Source: Bacteroidales bacterium UBA1797 (GTDB lineage: Bacteria; Bacteroidota; Bacteroidia; Bacteroidales; VadinHA17). From it: 28,283 bases of DNA. The notes under the pieces are model-generated. The model saw only the letters and a list, made by a program, of their open reading frames with translations, was not told the DNA's origin and ran no database searches. The stretch spans positions 1 to 28,283 of the forward strand of contig DCFT01000230.1 of assembly GCA_002319885.1 (NCBI GenBank), read 5' to 3'. Positions 1 through 8,212 of this stretch are shown here, piece by piece. Every line of letters starts with the position of its first letter. Within the stretch, counting starts at the first letter, position 1. The position numbers were made by a program, and so were the translations under genes.

Positions 1-3000
1 GTGGGGTTGACCTCCGTACCTGCAACCGTGTAGGTACATACCCCGGCATTCGTGCTGCGTATCTGGTTACCTATGCATGCGATGGCAGGCAACTCATTGT
101 AATTGACGGTAACATCAAAGCTGCACGTGGCAGTGTTCCCAGCTCCGTCTTTTACTATATATGATATTGTAGTAATCCCTTTATTAAATGTATATGTCCC
201 AACCTGATTAATTCCGGTAGCGGATGATGATGCAGTAGTAGCTCCGGTCATTGCCCAGGTAAGTAATGTTACTGAACAGTTATCTGCTATTGTAACATTC
301 GGAATTACTACAGATGCAGTACATACTCCAGAATCAGTTGTTTTGATTATTGGGGCAGGACAAGAAATAGTTGGAGGAACAGTTTCCAGGAACACACTAG
401 CAACGCTGCTTTCTATTGGAGAAGTGCATCCGCTACCAGCACTTGTGATGATTACCTTAAAGTAACTGTTAGCTGTAATAGCAGGTGTAGTATAATTTGG
501 ACTGTTGGTCCCAACATTAGTCCAGCTATTGACACCATCCGGTGAAACCTGCCATTGATATGTTAAAAGAGCTCCACCAGTAACCACCACAGACATTGAA
601 TAAGTAGCATTATAACAAACTGTTCCTCCAACAGGGTCATTTGAGATTGTTGGTTGTGCATGAACATTTGCTGCTACCAGAATCCTTGGAGTTCCTTCAC
701 ACAATGTTGTTGTATTATACTTAGTAACATAATAATTTGTGCTGGAACTGATTACAGGAGTAGTGAAGGTATTGCCTCCCGTCTGTAGCAAAGTGCCCCC
801 AGTTAAAGAATCGTACCATTTATAATCTTCTGATGCACCAGCGCCACTAGCCTGCAGGATCACATTCCCGGGTCCGCATCTTTCTCCATTTGTGACCGAA
901 GGTGAAGTTGGTGAAGCAAGTATGGATACATCATAATTGATTGATGTTCCAACGCAACTGCCAGATGTTTCTGATAATTTGATATGGCCTGTTCCTGCAG
1001 CTCCCCATGTAACAGTTATGCTATTTCCTGTACCTGACAAAGGTGATCCCCCAGTAATAGTCCACAGGTATGTATGAGATGGAGTATTAGGAACGCTATA
1101 AACAACAGATGCGCCTGCGCAAATTCCATCAAAAGTAAAAACAGAACATGAGGATTCAGCTTGTATAGAATAAAATCCAGCGGGATTATTCTGGTTATTA
1201 TATTCAGTTGCGATCCATCCGGATGATCTTGCTATACTCTGAACCCGTGCTTCATCAATTATTCCATTAAAGACATAACCTGACTGATTTGCATCCTTGC
1301 CAATCATTAAATGTTGGGCAGGATTTCCAATAGGACCATCATACGATAAGCCTGATCCAACAACAGTGCCATCAATACTGGTTTGAATCAATTTGGAACT
1401 ATGGTCCCATGTAAAAGCAATATAATGCCAGGCATTATAAGTAGGCATAGGAACATCGTACATGGTTTTTACCGGCTGTAATTCAACCCTGATACTTGGA
1501 TCTAACCAAAACAATGAATATCCCGGATCAGTCCAACCACCGCCCATATTTATGATATGTCCTGAAGTAGTACTATTGGCTTTGACCCATGCTGAAACTG
1601 TTATTGAATTATTTATAAACAGACTCGGATCACTACCCATATCAATATAATCGGATGTGCCATTGAAGCTTTTCCCGTGTCCAATCTGTCCGACTACATC
1701 CGTTGATCCCGAATTTGTACCATTATTAGAATTGTTGGTCCCATCTGTAAAGTCGGTACCATTTAGATGCCATACTCCACGGAAGTTCGGATCCCATACT
1801 GTCTTAACAGAGGGATCTAAAGTTATTTGCGGATTACCGTATAGAATCAAAATCGGTGTATCAGTAGAAGAAGATAAAACTGGTAAGCGTACCCATGCGA
1901 CTAAATTACCTGTAGCAGGATCGTAACTTTCCACCTGATGATCCAGCTTGTTATAATTTGCATCTGTAAAAATTATATCATATCCTGAGGAATTTTCAAC
2001 ATGTCCTCCATTGACTTTATATTTTAATTCATCTCGGGCAGGAGAGCTTGATATATTAATCAGAACCGGGAAATTTAACAGATCTGATCCTCCACTTACT
2101 CTGCTATGATTAATTGTAAGTGCTTTTTGATATTTATAACCAAGAGCAGCTGCCGGGGAAGGATTTTTAATTATTATTGCACTTCCATTCATATCTGCTG
2201 ACAGACCGCTTGCAACTTTTGTAGCAGTAATTTCATAAATACCTTCAGATAATCCAGTCCAGCTAAGTACACCACCATTCCCGGAAACTGGTGCTCCCAG
2301 GTTAACCCCATTCTTTTTAAGCTGATAATTTACTCCCGATTGTGATCCGGAAAGCTGAACAGTAAGTCCCCCTGAACAATATGATCCGGAGCCTGAGACG
2401 TTATATATTTGCGGCAGGCCACTCTCTCTGCTTCCAAAAGACATAAATGTACCAGGAGCACTTTGATTATTATATTCTGTTTTTATCCAACCCGAGCTTC
2501 TGGCTAAATTTGCAATCCTGAATTCATCTATTTTGCCGTTAAAAGGTCCATGGGTTAAGATGGGATAATATCCATAGTCGGTACCGACGCGGATGTCATT
2601 TAATGTTGGTTTACCATCTAAATTTACAACACCTGTGCCAGCCAGATTACCGTTTAAATATATCTGATGTGTGCTTCCACCGTATCTGCCAATAACAGTT
2701 AAATAATACCAGGTTGTAGTATTCAGACTTATACTACAGCTTGCCTGAGCATCATTATCATTCGCAGATTCAAAATACCAGTAAAGTGTAGTGGAATTAA
2801 ATGAAGAAAAGAAATATTTACCACTGCTGCTGTTGCTTAAATCGAATAAAGTTCCATCGGTTAGATCATCGGGTTTAAACCAGAGAGAAATTGAAAAGTA
2901 TCCATTAGGAATTGTGGATTGATTGATCTGGAAATACTGTCCGGCTCCCGCAATATCTCTGGAATTATCAATAATACCGGTTGAATTACTTGTACCACCT

Positions 3001-3563
3001 CCGCCTTCAGTTGCGGTATTCCCGTTAATTGTTGCATCATTAAGACCAGATAAATGCCATACACCATTATAAGCTGCACTCCAGGTTGATGTTGTTGATG
3101 GATCTGCAGCAACAGATGAATTCCCATAGTATATATAAAAAACGAAATTTGAGCCGCCAGTGAGGTTTGGAATTCTTACCCAGGCCGTTATATGACCAGT
3201 CACTGAATTATAAGATTCGACCTGTTGATCTAATTTGGTTGAATTATCAATTGAAAATGCTATATCCCAGCCACTTGCATTCTGGACAAATCCTCCATTA
3301 CCTTGAGTTTTGAGATCATTATCAGTTACTGACACAAGAACCGGGAAATTAGTGAGCGGAGTCCCGCTAATTTGTGTTGAAGGAATAGTAATAGTTTTCC
3401 TGTATTGATAACCAGTTAACCATTGTGAATAAACGGAAACTATTGGAAATAATAATATCAGGCTAATCAGAAGTGCCCTTCTTAATAGTACTAATCTTAT
3501 CTTGTCAGCCCAGACAGGATAAGATATTTTTTTAAGAAACGATATTAGTGTGTCTTTACTCAA
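1..3563 (-). CDS. Large secreted multidomain surface protein (two DUF2341-LamG units, Ig-like and HYR repeats), 3' end beyond window
   Basis: An open frame without stops runs on the minus strand from 3563 to the left edge, about 1,187 codons, so the C-terminus is missing. The frame has no upstream ATG before a stop; a TTG at 3563 gives MSKDTLISFL and then a signal peptide (hydrophobic core about residues 30-45, ending VSVYSQ). The mature part starts WLTGYQYRKTITI, a DUF2341 domain (about residues 48-150), followed by a LamG/concanavalin-like domain (about 167-378) with the GVWHLSG signature. After a short Ig-like linker the pair repeats: DUF2341 at about 473-580 and LamG at about 593-803. Then come PKD/Ig-like domains (about 805-1060), one full HYR domain (about 1062-1157, starting PPTISCPAP) and part of another. 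Such proteins are usually exported by T9SS and act as adhesins or glycan-binding proteins. A C-terminal sorting domain would be expected beyond the edge. Domain calls are from motif recognition; the ligand is unknown. Confidence 0.85.
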   Translation of the reverse strand, partial: MSKDTLISFLKKISYPVWADKIRLVLLRRALLISLILLFPIVSVYSQWLTGYQYRKTITIPSTQISGTPLTNFPVLVSVTDNDLKTQGNGGFVQNASGWDIAFSIDNSTKLDQQVESYNSVTGHITAWVRIPNLTGGSNFVFYIYYGNSSVAADPSTTSTWSAAYNGVWHLSGLNDATINGNTATEGGGGTSNSTGIIDNSRDIAGAGQYFQINQSTIPNGYFSISLWFKPDDLTDGTLFDLSNSSSGKYFFSSFNSTTLYWYFESANDNDAQASCSISLNTTTWYYLTVIGRYGGSTHQIYLNGNLAGTGVVNLDGKPTLNDIRVGTDYGYYPILTHGPFNGKIDEFRIANLARSSGWIKTEYNNQSAPGTFMSFGSRESGLPQIYNVSGSGSYCSGGLTVQLSGSQSGVNYQLKKNGVNLGAPVSGNGGVLSWTGLSEGIYEITATKVASGLSADMNGSAIIIKNPSPAAALGYKYQKALTINHSRVSGGSDLLNFPVLINISSSPARDELKYKVNGGHVENSSGYDIIFTDANYNKLDHQVESYDPATGNLVAWVRLPVLSSSTDTPILILYGNPQITLDPSVKTVWDPNFRGVWHLNGTDFTDGTNNSNNGTNSGSTDVVGQIGHGKSFNGTSDYIDMGSDPSLFINNSITVSAWVKANSTTSGHIINMGGGWTDPGYSLFWLDPSIRVELQPVKTMYDVPMPTYNAWHYIAFTWDHSSKLIQTSIDGTVVGSGLSYDGPIGNPAQHLMIGKDANQSGYVFNGIIDEARVQSIARSSGWIATEYNNQNNPAGFYSIQAESSCSVFTFDGICAGASVVYSVPNTPSHTYLWTITGGSPLSGTGNSITVTWGAAGTGHIKLSETSGSCVGTSINYDVSILASPTSPSVTNGERCGPGNVILQASGAGASEDYKWYDSLTGGTLLQTGGNTFTTPVISSSTNYYVTKYNTTTLCEGTPRILVAANVHAQPTISNDPVGGTVCYNATYSMSVVVTGGALLTYQWQVSPDGVNSWTNVGTNSPNYTTPAITANSYFKVIITSAGSGCTSPIESSVASVFLETVPPTISCPAPIIKTTDSGVCTASVVIPNVTIADNCSVTLLTWAMTGATTASSSATGINQVGTYTFNKGITTISYIVKDGAGNTATCSFDVTVNYNELPAIACIGNQIRSTNAGVCTYTVAGTEVNP

Positions 3564-3656
3564 TTTCAGGTATATGCATAAAAATTACTGCTCGGCTCTA
3601 AATTCTTTTTTTTTTAAAGTCAATCAATATTTTATATTATATATCATTCCGTTCAA

Positions 3657-3664
3657 CAAATATA
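3657..3664 (-). promoter_or_regulatory. Putative -7 promoter element of the large surface-protein gene
   Basis: On the minus strand this reads TATATTTG, an exact match to the Bacteroidota -7 consensus TAnnTTTG. It lies about 90 bases upstream of the TTG start at 3563. No TTTG is seen at the usual 19-21 base distance upstream, so the assignment rests on one element only. Confidence 0.4.
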
Positions 3665-3699
3665 AACGGAGTCAACTAATCACTTATTTCAAGACACTA

Positions 3700-3741
3700 A
3701 ATTATTAACGATGGTTGCATTAGGTCAACCATTTAATAATT
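3700..3741. repeat. Long inverted repeat (dyad) upstream of the surface-protein gene
   Basis: Arms AATTATTAA (3700-3708) and ATGGTTG (3711-3717) are mirrored by CAACCAT (3726-3732) and TTAATAATT (3733-3741). This gives 16 base pairs with a two-base bulge and an eight-base loop. There is no T-tract, so it is not a typical terminator. It sits just upstream of the proposed promoter at 3657-3664 and could be an operator or an RNA hairpin. The rest of the 3564-3944 gap is AT-rich and shows no gene. Confidence 0.6.
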
Positions 3742-3824
3742 AAGCTAAAGATAAATATTATTTTAAAAGTTACCTGCTTTTTTTGACTAAAGGAAATAAT
3801 TCTTTGACTCCACATTCTCTAAAT

Positions 3825-3852
3825 AAAAAACCTGCAATAGCAGGTTCATTTT
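3825..3852 (-). terminator. Intrinsic terminator downstream of queA (may act on both strands)
   Basis: AACCTGC (3829-3835) pairs perfectly with GCAGGTT (3840-3846) around the four-base loop AATA. On the minus strand the hairpin is followed by TTTTTTATTT, a good U-tract, 100 bases after the queA stop at 3945. On the plus strand it is followed by CATTTTTT, so it could also stop transcription in the other direction. It probably ends the ilvE-to-queA transcript. Confidence 0.8.
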
Positions 3853-3944
3853 TTCTGATAGAATAGTTATCTTGAAGTCTCTAAATGAAGGCAATAGACA
3901 TATATGCTGTACAAAGACAGCCTGAAGGTCTCTATGACAAATCC

Positions 3945-4994
3945 TTATATGATCAGCATTGCATCACCGTAAGTACCGAAGCGGTATTTCTCCTTAACTG
4001 CAGTTTTATAAGCATCAAAAAGCAGATCATAACCAGCAAATGCCGATACCATCATCAAAAGAGTGGAATAAGGAAGATGAAAATTACTAATCATCATGTC
4101 AGGCACTTTGAAATCATAAGGAGGAAAGATAAATTTGTTTGTCCATCCGTCAAATGGCTTAAGATAACCATCAGTAGATACGGAACTTTCCAATGTTCTT
4201 ACAACTGTTGTTCCGACTGCACAGATCTTGTATTTATTATCTTTTGCTTTATTCACAATGTCGGCAGATTCTTCAGTTATAACGATCCTCTCTGAATCAA
4301 CCTTGTGTTTGGTAAGGTCCTCTACATCAACACTCCTGAAATTGCCCAATCCAACATGCAGGGTAATTTCTGCAAAATCAACCCCGATAATTTCCAGCTT
4401 TTTTAATAACTCCCTGCTGAAATGCAACCCGGCTGTAGGAGCTGCGACAGCCCCTTCATATTTTGCAAAGATAGTCTGATATCTCTCACTGTCTTCAGGT
4501 TCAACCTTTCTGTTAATAAACTTTGGCAGAGGAGTTTCTCCAAGGCCATATAATGTTTTTTTAAACTCCTCATAGGTGCCGTCAAAGAGAAATCTTAAGG
4601 TTCTTCCTCTTGAGGTTGTATTATCAATAACTTCAGCTACCAACAGATCATCTTCCCCAAAATATAACTTATTGCCTATCCTGATTTTCCTTGCCGGGTC
4701 TACCAGTACATCCCATAAACGCTGCTCCTTGTTTAGCTCTCTTAACAGGAAGACCTCAATCTCGGCTCCGGTTTTCTCTTTATTACCATATAACCTTGCC
4801 GGAAAAACCTTCGTATTATTAAAAACCAGGACGTCATTTTCACTAAAATATTCTGTAATATCTTTAAAAATCCTGTGTTGGAGCTCTCCGCTTTTTCTGT
4901 TTACAACCAATAATCTCGATTCATCCCTGTTTTCAGTAGGATAAAGCGCAATAAGCTCCTGTGGTAAATTATACCTGAATTGCGATAGTTTCAT
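3945..4994 (-). CDS. queA: S-adenosylmethionine:tRNA ribosyltransferase-isomerase QueA
   Basis: QueA transfers and isomerises the ribosyl group of S-adenosylmethionine onto preQ1 at the wobble base (position 34) of tRNAs with GUN anticodons, giving epoxyqueuosine, the penultimate step of queuosine synthesis in the cytoplasm. The 349-residue length is normal. Conserved family blocks are FRYNLPQELIALYP near the N-terminus, DVLVFNNTKVFPARL, PTAGLHFS, HVGLGNFRSVDVEDL, VGTTVVRTLES and the C-terminal SNFHLPYSTLLMMVSAFAG. It starts with ATG at 4994, 112 bases after truB on the same strand; a weak internal promoter may lie in that gap. The strong hairpin at 3829-3846 follows. The truB-queA order is common in Bacteroidota. 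Confidence 0.97.
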   Translation of the reverse strand: MKLSQFRYNLPQELIALYPTENRDESRLLVVNRKSGELQHRIFKDITEYFSENDVLVFNNTKVFPARLYGNKEKTGAEIEVFLLRELNKEQRLWDVLVDPARKIRIGNKLYFGEDDLLVAEVIDNTTSRGRTLRFLFDGTYEEFKKTLYGLGETPLPKFINRKVEPEDSERYQTIFAKYEGAVAAPTAGLHFSRELLKKLEIIGVDFAEITLHVGLGNFRSVDVEDLTKHKVDSERIVITEESADIVNKAKDNKYKICAVGTTVVRTLESSVSTDGYLKPFDGWTNKFIFPPYDFKVPDMMISNFHLPYSTLLMMVSAFAGYDLLFDAYKTAVKEKYRFGTYGDAMLII

Positions 4995-5079
4995 AATAAA
5001 AAAATAATCATTGTAAAAATTAAAGAAGTCCTTTATACGTAAAAATATCTATATTGTTTCACTGGAATGTATGTTTTTT

Positions 5080-5110
5080 CAAAAATAATTAAAGGACACT
5101 CTATGTCTAA
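5080..5110 (-). promoter_or_regulatory. Possible internal promoter for queA
   Basis: On the minus strand TATTTTTG (5087-5080) matches TAnnTTTG, and 19 bases upstream lies TTAG (5110-5107), one mismatch from the -33 TTTG and overlapping the truB stop. It would start transcription roughly 80 bases before the queA ATG. AT-rich sequence gives such matches by chance, so confidence is low. Confidence 0.25.
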
Positions 5111-5853
5111 GAAATTTTAATATTCTGATTTGTCTCAGAACAGCAATCAGAGTTCATTTGTTCAATATATTCCTTAAATTTTTCCATACTATATGCATTC
5201 TTAACCTTATATGTTCCTATTGCAGTCCGTTCAAGAGAAGATAAATAACTCCCGCTATTCAGAGCCTGACCAAGATCACGGGCGAATGACCGTATATAAG
5301 TTCCCTTACTGCACAACAATCTCACCTTTATCTCAGGAAGTTCAAAAGAGAGCAGTTCCAGTTCCCGAAAATATACTGTAACCGGTTCAAGTTTTTTATC
5401 TATACCCTGTCTGGCATACTCGTATGCTCGTTTTCCTGCGATCAACTTTGCAGAATAAATAGGAGGAATTTGCTTCTGTTCGCCCAAAAAGCCAGAAAGT
5501 ACATCTTTAACCATAGGCTCAGTTATATGAGCTGTGGAATAATGATGGTCAATTTCTGTCTCAAGATCAAAAGATGGGGTTGTTGCTCCCAGATGAAATG
5601 TAGCAATGTATTCCTTTTCAAGATCACGGAACTCATCAATTTTCTTTGTTGACTTCCCGGTGCAAACAATCAATAAACCGCTCGCCAAAGGATCAAGAGT
5701 TCCTGCATGACCAACTTTTATTTTTCTGATACCGAAGTTACTCCTTATCATTATTCTTACTTTGTTCACCAGATCAAAAGAGGTCCAATAAACAGGTTTA
5801 TCAAACAATAAAACTTTCCCTTCCTCAAAAACTGATATTTTTTCAGATGACAT
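5107..5853 (-). CDS. truB: tRNA pseudouridine(55) synthase TruB
   Basis: TruB converts uridine 55 in the T-loop of tRNAs to pseudouridine. The 248-residue protein carries the catalytic motif GHAGTLDPLASG with the nucleophile Asp54, the N-terminal LLFDKPVYWTSFDLVNKVR block, QIPPIYSAKLIAGKRAYEYAR, and CSKGTYIRSFARDLG, all diagnostic of the TruB family. The C-terminal tail after YSMEKFKEYIEQ is short, so the PUA domain of the E. coli enzyme (314 residues) appears absent or minimal, as in many Bacteroidota homologues. It begins with ATG at 5853, about 90 bases after the DUF3098 gene. In many Bacteroidota the uppP gene precedes truB here; it does not in this window. Confidence 0.96.
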   Translation of the reverse strand: MSSEKISVFEEGKVLLFDKPVYWTSFDLVNKVRIMIRSNFGIRKIKVGHAGTLDPLASGLLIVCTGKSTKKIDEFRDLEKEYIATFHLGATTPSFDLETEIDHHYSTAHITEPMVKDVLSGFLGEQKQIPPIYSAKLIAGKRAYEYARQGIDKKLEPVTVYFRELELLSFELPEIKVRLLCSKGTYIRSFARDLGQALNSGSYLSSLERTAIGTYKVKNAYSMEKFKEYIEQMNSDCCSETNQNIKIS

Positions 5854-5886
5854 TCAAACCTAATAAAATTGACATAAACCTTCCTT

Positions 5887-5908
5887 ACATCAGTCCGGTA
5901 GCTGATGT
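5887..5908. repeat. Short hairpin between the DUF3098 gene and truB
   Basis: ACATCAG (5887-5893) pairs with CTGATGT (5902-5908) around an eight-base loop. There is no T-tract on either strand, so it is a poor terminator. It may be a processing or stability element within the operon, or chance. Confidence 0.35.
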
Positions 5909-5940
5909 TTCACGCTAATACTGAATTATCAGACAGCAAT

Positions 5941-6201
5941 TTATTTTTCATCCGTTTCTTTGGGCTTTTTCATAATAGCCCATATTTCGAATATAAAACC
6001 TGCCAGCACAACTATTGGTGCCAGTGTTATTCTCCTGAAGCTAAAAATGTTGTCACTGAATTTATCGGGACTAGGAGATTTCCCTCCAAGCATCAGAAGA
6101 AAACCAACAACAATTATACCGAATCCAATTGCCAGTAATTTGTAGTTTTCAGGGCCAAGAGCAAAATTCAATTTCCCCTTATTTACGTTTTTTGTACTCA
6201 T
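5941..6201 (-). CDS. DUF3098 small membrane protein
   Basis: This 86-residue protein matches the DUF3098 family, which in Bacteroidota lies next to ftsX; its function is not known. After a polar N-terminus (FALGPENYKLLAIGFGIIVVGF) it has two predicted transmembrane helices, at about residues 20-38 and 59-77, joined by the motif GGKSPSPDKFSDNIFSFRRITLAP, and a charged C-terminal tail. The gene is only six bases after ftsX, so the two are almost certainly cotranscribed. Its position suggests a role linked to the divisome or cell envelope, but this is inference from gene order only. Confidence 0.9.
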   Translation of the reverse strand: MSTKNVNKGKLNFALGPENYKLLAIGFGIIVVGFLLMLGGKSPSPDKFSDNIFSFRRITLAPIVVLAGFIFEIWAIMKKPKETDEK

Positions 6202-6207
6202 ATTTAA

Positions 6208-7086
6208 TCAATAATAAAGTTTGTCTTCAGAAATACTAAGATACCTGTTAACAGAAAAAAATGTTGAAATGACATTAATAAAAACTCCGGTTACGATGAT
6301 TGAAATACCAAGAAGAATTAAAAGATAGGTGCTTTCGAAACTAAACATCAGAAAAAATTCCTTTTCAATAAGATATAGCATTCCCAACAGCAAACTCAGT
6401 GCAATAAGAGCTGCGATGAGTCCGTGTAAAGCACTTTGAATAATAAATGGCCGGCGTATGAATGAACGAGTTGCACCAACAAGCTGCATTGTTCTGATTA
6501 AAAACCTCCTGGAGTAGATCGACAACCTTATTGTATTGTTTATTATTGTAAGTGCGATGAGAAAAAGGAAAGTACTTATAATTAGAAGAAACAGGCTGAT
6601 CTTCTTAACATTCTCATTTATCAGGAAAAGTAATGATTCCTGATAATAAACTTCTTTTACAAATGGATATAAGCGAACATATTTTTCAATTTTTGCCACA
6701 CTGTCGGGACTTGTGTAACCTGCATGAAGGAAAACATCTATTGTAGGTGGCAGAGGATTATCTCCCAGAAAATTAATAAAGTCTTCTCCGAGATCCTTTT
6801 TCATTTTTACTGCTGCCGCTTCCTTTGATACATATTCAGTAGATTTTACATAGGGTTTGGCATCGAGGTCCTTTTGCAACATCCTGACGTCCGGTTCTTT
6901 AGCTTCATCATCAAGAATAATTGAAAATGAGAGGCTTTCCCGCAGATAGTCCGACAACTCCCTGGCATTTAGAAGAACGAGTCCAAGAACACCCAGAAGA
7001 AAAAGAACAAGTGAGACACTTATAACTAATGTCAGATAAGAACTTCTCAGTTTTGTTTTAGAATATCCTGTTTCTTTATTCTTCAC
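6208..7086 (-). CDS. ftsX: Cell division protein FtsX (ABC-transporter-like permease)
   Basis: FtsX pairs with the ATPase FtsE in the inner membrane and controls periplasmic peptidoglycan hydrolases at the division site. The 292-residue protein has the family layout: an N-terminal transmembrane helix (about residues 18-40), a periplasmic loop (about 45-155, including YVSKEAAAVKMKKDLGEDF and NPLPPTIDVF), then three C-terminal helices with the conserved RTMQLVGATRSFIRRPF block. The start is GTG at 7086; the first internal ATG would remove the first helix, so GTG is clearly used. It lies 21 bases after ilvE and six before the DUF3098 gene. No ftsE is present in the window, which is usual in Bacteroidota, where ftsE and ftsX are often unlinked. 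Confidence 0.94.
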   Translation of the reverse strand: MKNKETGYSKTKLRSSYLTLVISVSLVLFLLGVLGLVLLNARELSDYLRESLSFSIILDDEAKEPDVRMLQKDLDAKPYVKSTEYVSKEAAAVKMKKDLGEDFINFLGDNPLPPTIDVFLHAGYTSPDSVAKIEKYVRLYPFVKEVYYQESLLFLINENVKKISLFLLIISTFLFLIALTIINNTIRLSIYSRRFLIRTMQLVGATRSFIRRPFIIQSALHGLIAALIALSLLLGMLYLIEKEFFLMFSFESTYLLILLGISIIVTGVFINVISTFFSVNRYLSISEDKLYY

Positions 7087-7107
7087 GCTGCAAATTTTTG
7101 TGACAAT

Positions 7108-8127
7108 TTACTCCACAATTGTAATCCAGCCAAAAGGGTCAGGTTCATCACCACACTGTATTGATATAAGCTTTTTGTAAAGTTTAAGCGAAATAGCACC
7201 AGGTTCCCCGTCTTTGCAATATTCATAAATCATATTCTTATCCGGATCAAATATCTTTGCAATAGGGCCGATTACTGCTGCTGTGCCACATGCTCCTGTT
7301 TCTTCAAAAGAGGAAAGTTCTTCCACAGGAATTTGTCTTCGTTCAGTATTCATGCCAAGGCTTTTAGCAATTTCAATCAGACTCATATTCGTAATTGAAT
7401 TCAATATTGATTCAGATTTTGGAGTCACATAAGTATTATTCTTAATTCCAAAAAAATTAGCCGGCCCACATTCATCAACATATTTCTTTTCTTTTGCATC
7501 AAGGAAAATTGTATTGGAATACCCTCCTTTATGAGCTGCAATAATAGCTCTCATGCTTGCAGCATAGTTCCCTCCTATTTTGAAAGTGCCGGTTCCAAGC
7601 GGAGCAGCCCTGTCTACATCTCTGCATATCAACATATTTACTGGCTTAATCCCCCCTTTGAAATAAGGACCTACCGGAGTAACAAATACCAGAAAAGTAT
7701 ATTCTGAAGCAGGTTTAACACCTACCTCGGCTCCGCTGCCGAACAACAACGGTCTTATATACAAAGTTGCCCCTGAACCATATGGAGGTATAAATTTTTT
7801 GTTTAATTGTATTACTTTAATCAAAGCATCCTTGAACAATTCAATAGGAAAGGCCGCCATTTTTATCCCGTCAGCTGAAGCAATAAATCTTTTCGCATTT
7901 TCTTCCCACCTGAATAATCTAATTTTCCCGTCTTTGCCCATATAAGCCTTTAATCCTTCGAAAGCTTCCTGACCATAATGCAATCCTGTTGCAGCAATAT
8001 GAACATCAATATATTCTGAAGACGATACTTCAAGTTTTCCCCATTTCCCGTTTTTAAAAATACAACGTATATTAAAATCCGTCTTTATATAACCAAAAGG
8101 CAGACTTTCCCAATTAAAATTTTCCAT
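7108..8127 (-). CDS. ilvE: Branched-chain amino acid aminotransferase
   Basis: This fold-type IV, PLP-dependent enzyme interconverts leucine, isoleucine and valine with their 2-oxo acids using 2-oxoglutarate/glutamate. The 339-residue length and the blocks GLHYGQEAFEGLKAY, ATLYIRPLLFGSG, FVTPVGPYFKGG and LGTGTFKIGGNYAAS (PLP-binding Lys183) match the long, eukaryote-like group II BCATs. DAKEKKYVDECGPANFF and ETGACGTAAVIGP are also conserved. It begins with ATG at 8127 and has a good -7 promoter element 25 bases upstream. It is the first gene of the run leading to queA and is separated from ftsX by 21 bases. No other branched-chain synthesis genes are nearby. Confidence 0.95.
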   Translation of the reverse strand: MENFNWESLPFGYIKTDFNIRCIFKNGKWGKLEVSSSEYIDVHIAATGLHYGQEAFEGLKAYMGKDGKIRLFRWEENAKRFIASADGIKMAAFPIELFKDALIKVIQLNKKFIPPYGSGATLYIRPLLFGSGAEVGVKPASEYTFLVFVTPVGPYFKGGIKPVNMLICRDVDRAAPLGTGTFKIGGNYAASMRAIIAAHKGGYSNTIFLDAKEKKYVDECGPANFFGIKNNTYVTPKSESILNSITNMSLIEIAKSLGMNTERRQIPVEELSSFEETGACGTAAVIGPIAKIFDPDKNMIYEYCKDGEPGAISLKLYKKLISIQCGDEPDPFGWITIVE

Positions 8128-8151
8128 AAATAGTGGCTTTTACTTATGGTG

Positions 8152-8159
8152 CAAAAGTA
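8152..8159 (-). promoter_or_regulatory. Putative -7 promoter element for the ilvE-ftsX-truB-queA run
   Basis: The minus strand reads TACTTTTG followed by C, an exact TAnnTTTG match, ending 25 bases before the ilvE ATG. This implies a leader of roughly 18 bases. No TTTG is found at the usual -33 distance. Confidence 0.5.
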
Positions 8160-8212
8160 CATTTTTAAAACTTATTTTTAGTACATTTCACAATGAATTT
8201 GGATTACTGCCA

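Noticed and set aside
1462..1926. Two plus-strand open frames inside the large surface-protein gene.
   Set aside because: They overlap a continuous minus-strand frame with clear domains and have no recognisable family; shadows.
3885..4295. 136-codon plus-strand frame overlapping the 3' end of queA.
   Set aside because: Antisense to conserved queA sequence and with low-complexity, cysteine-rich composition; a shadow.
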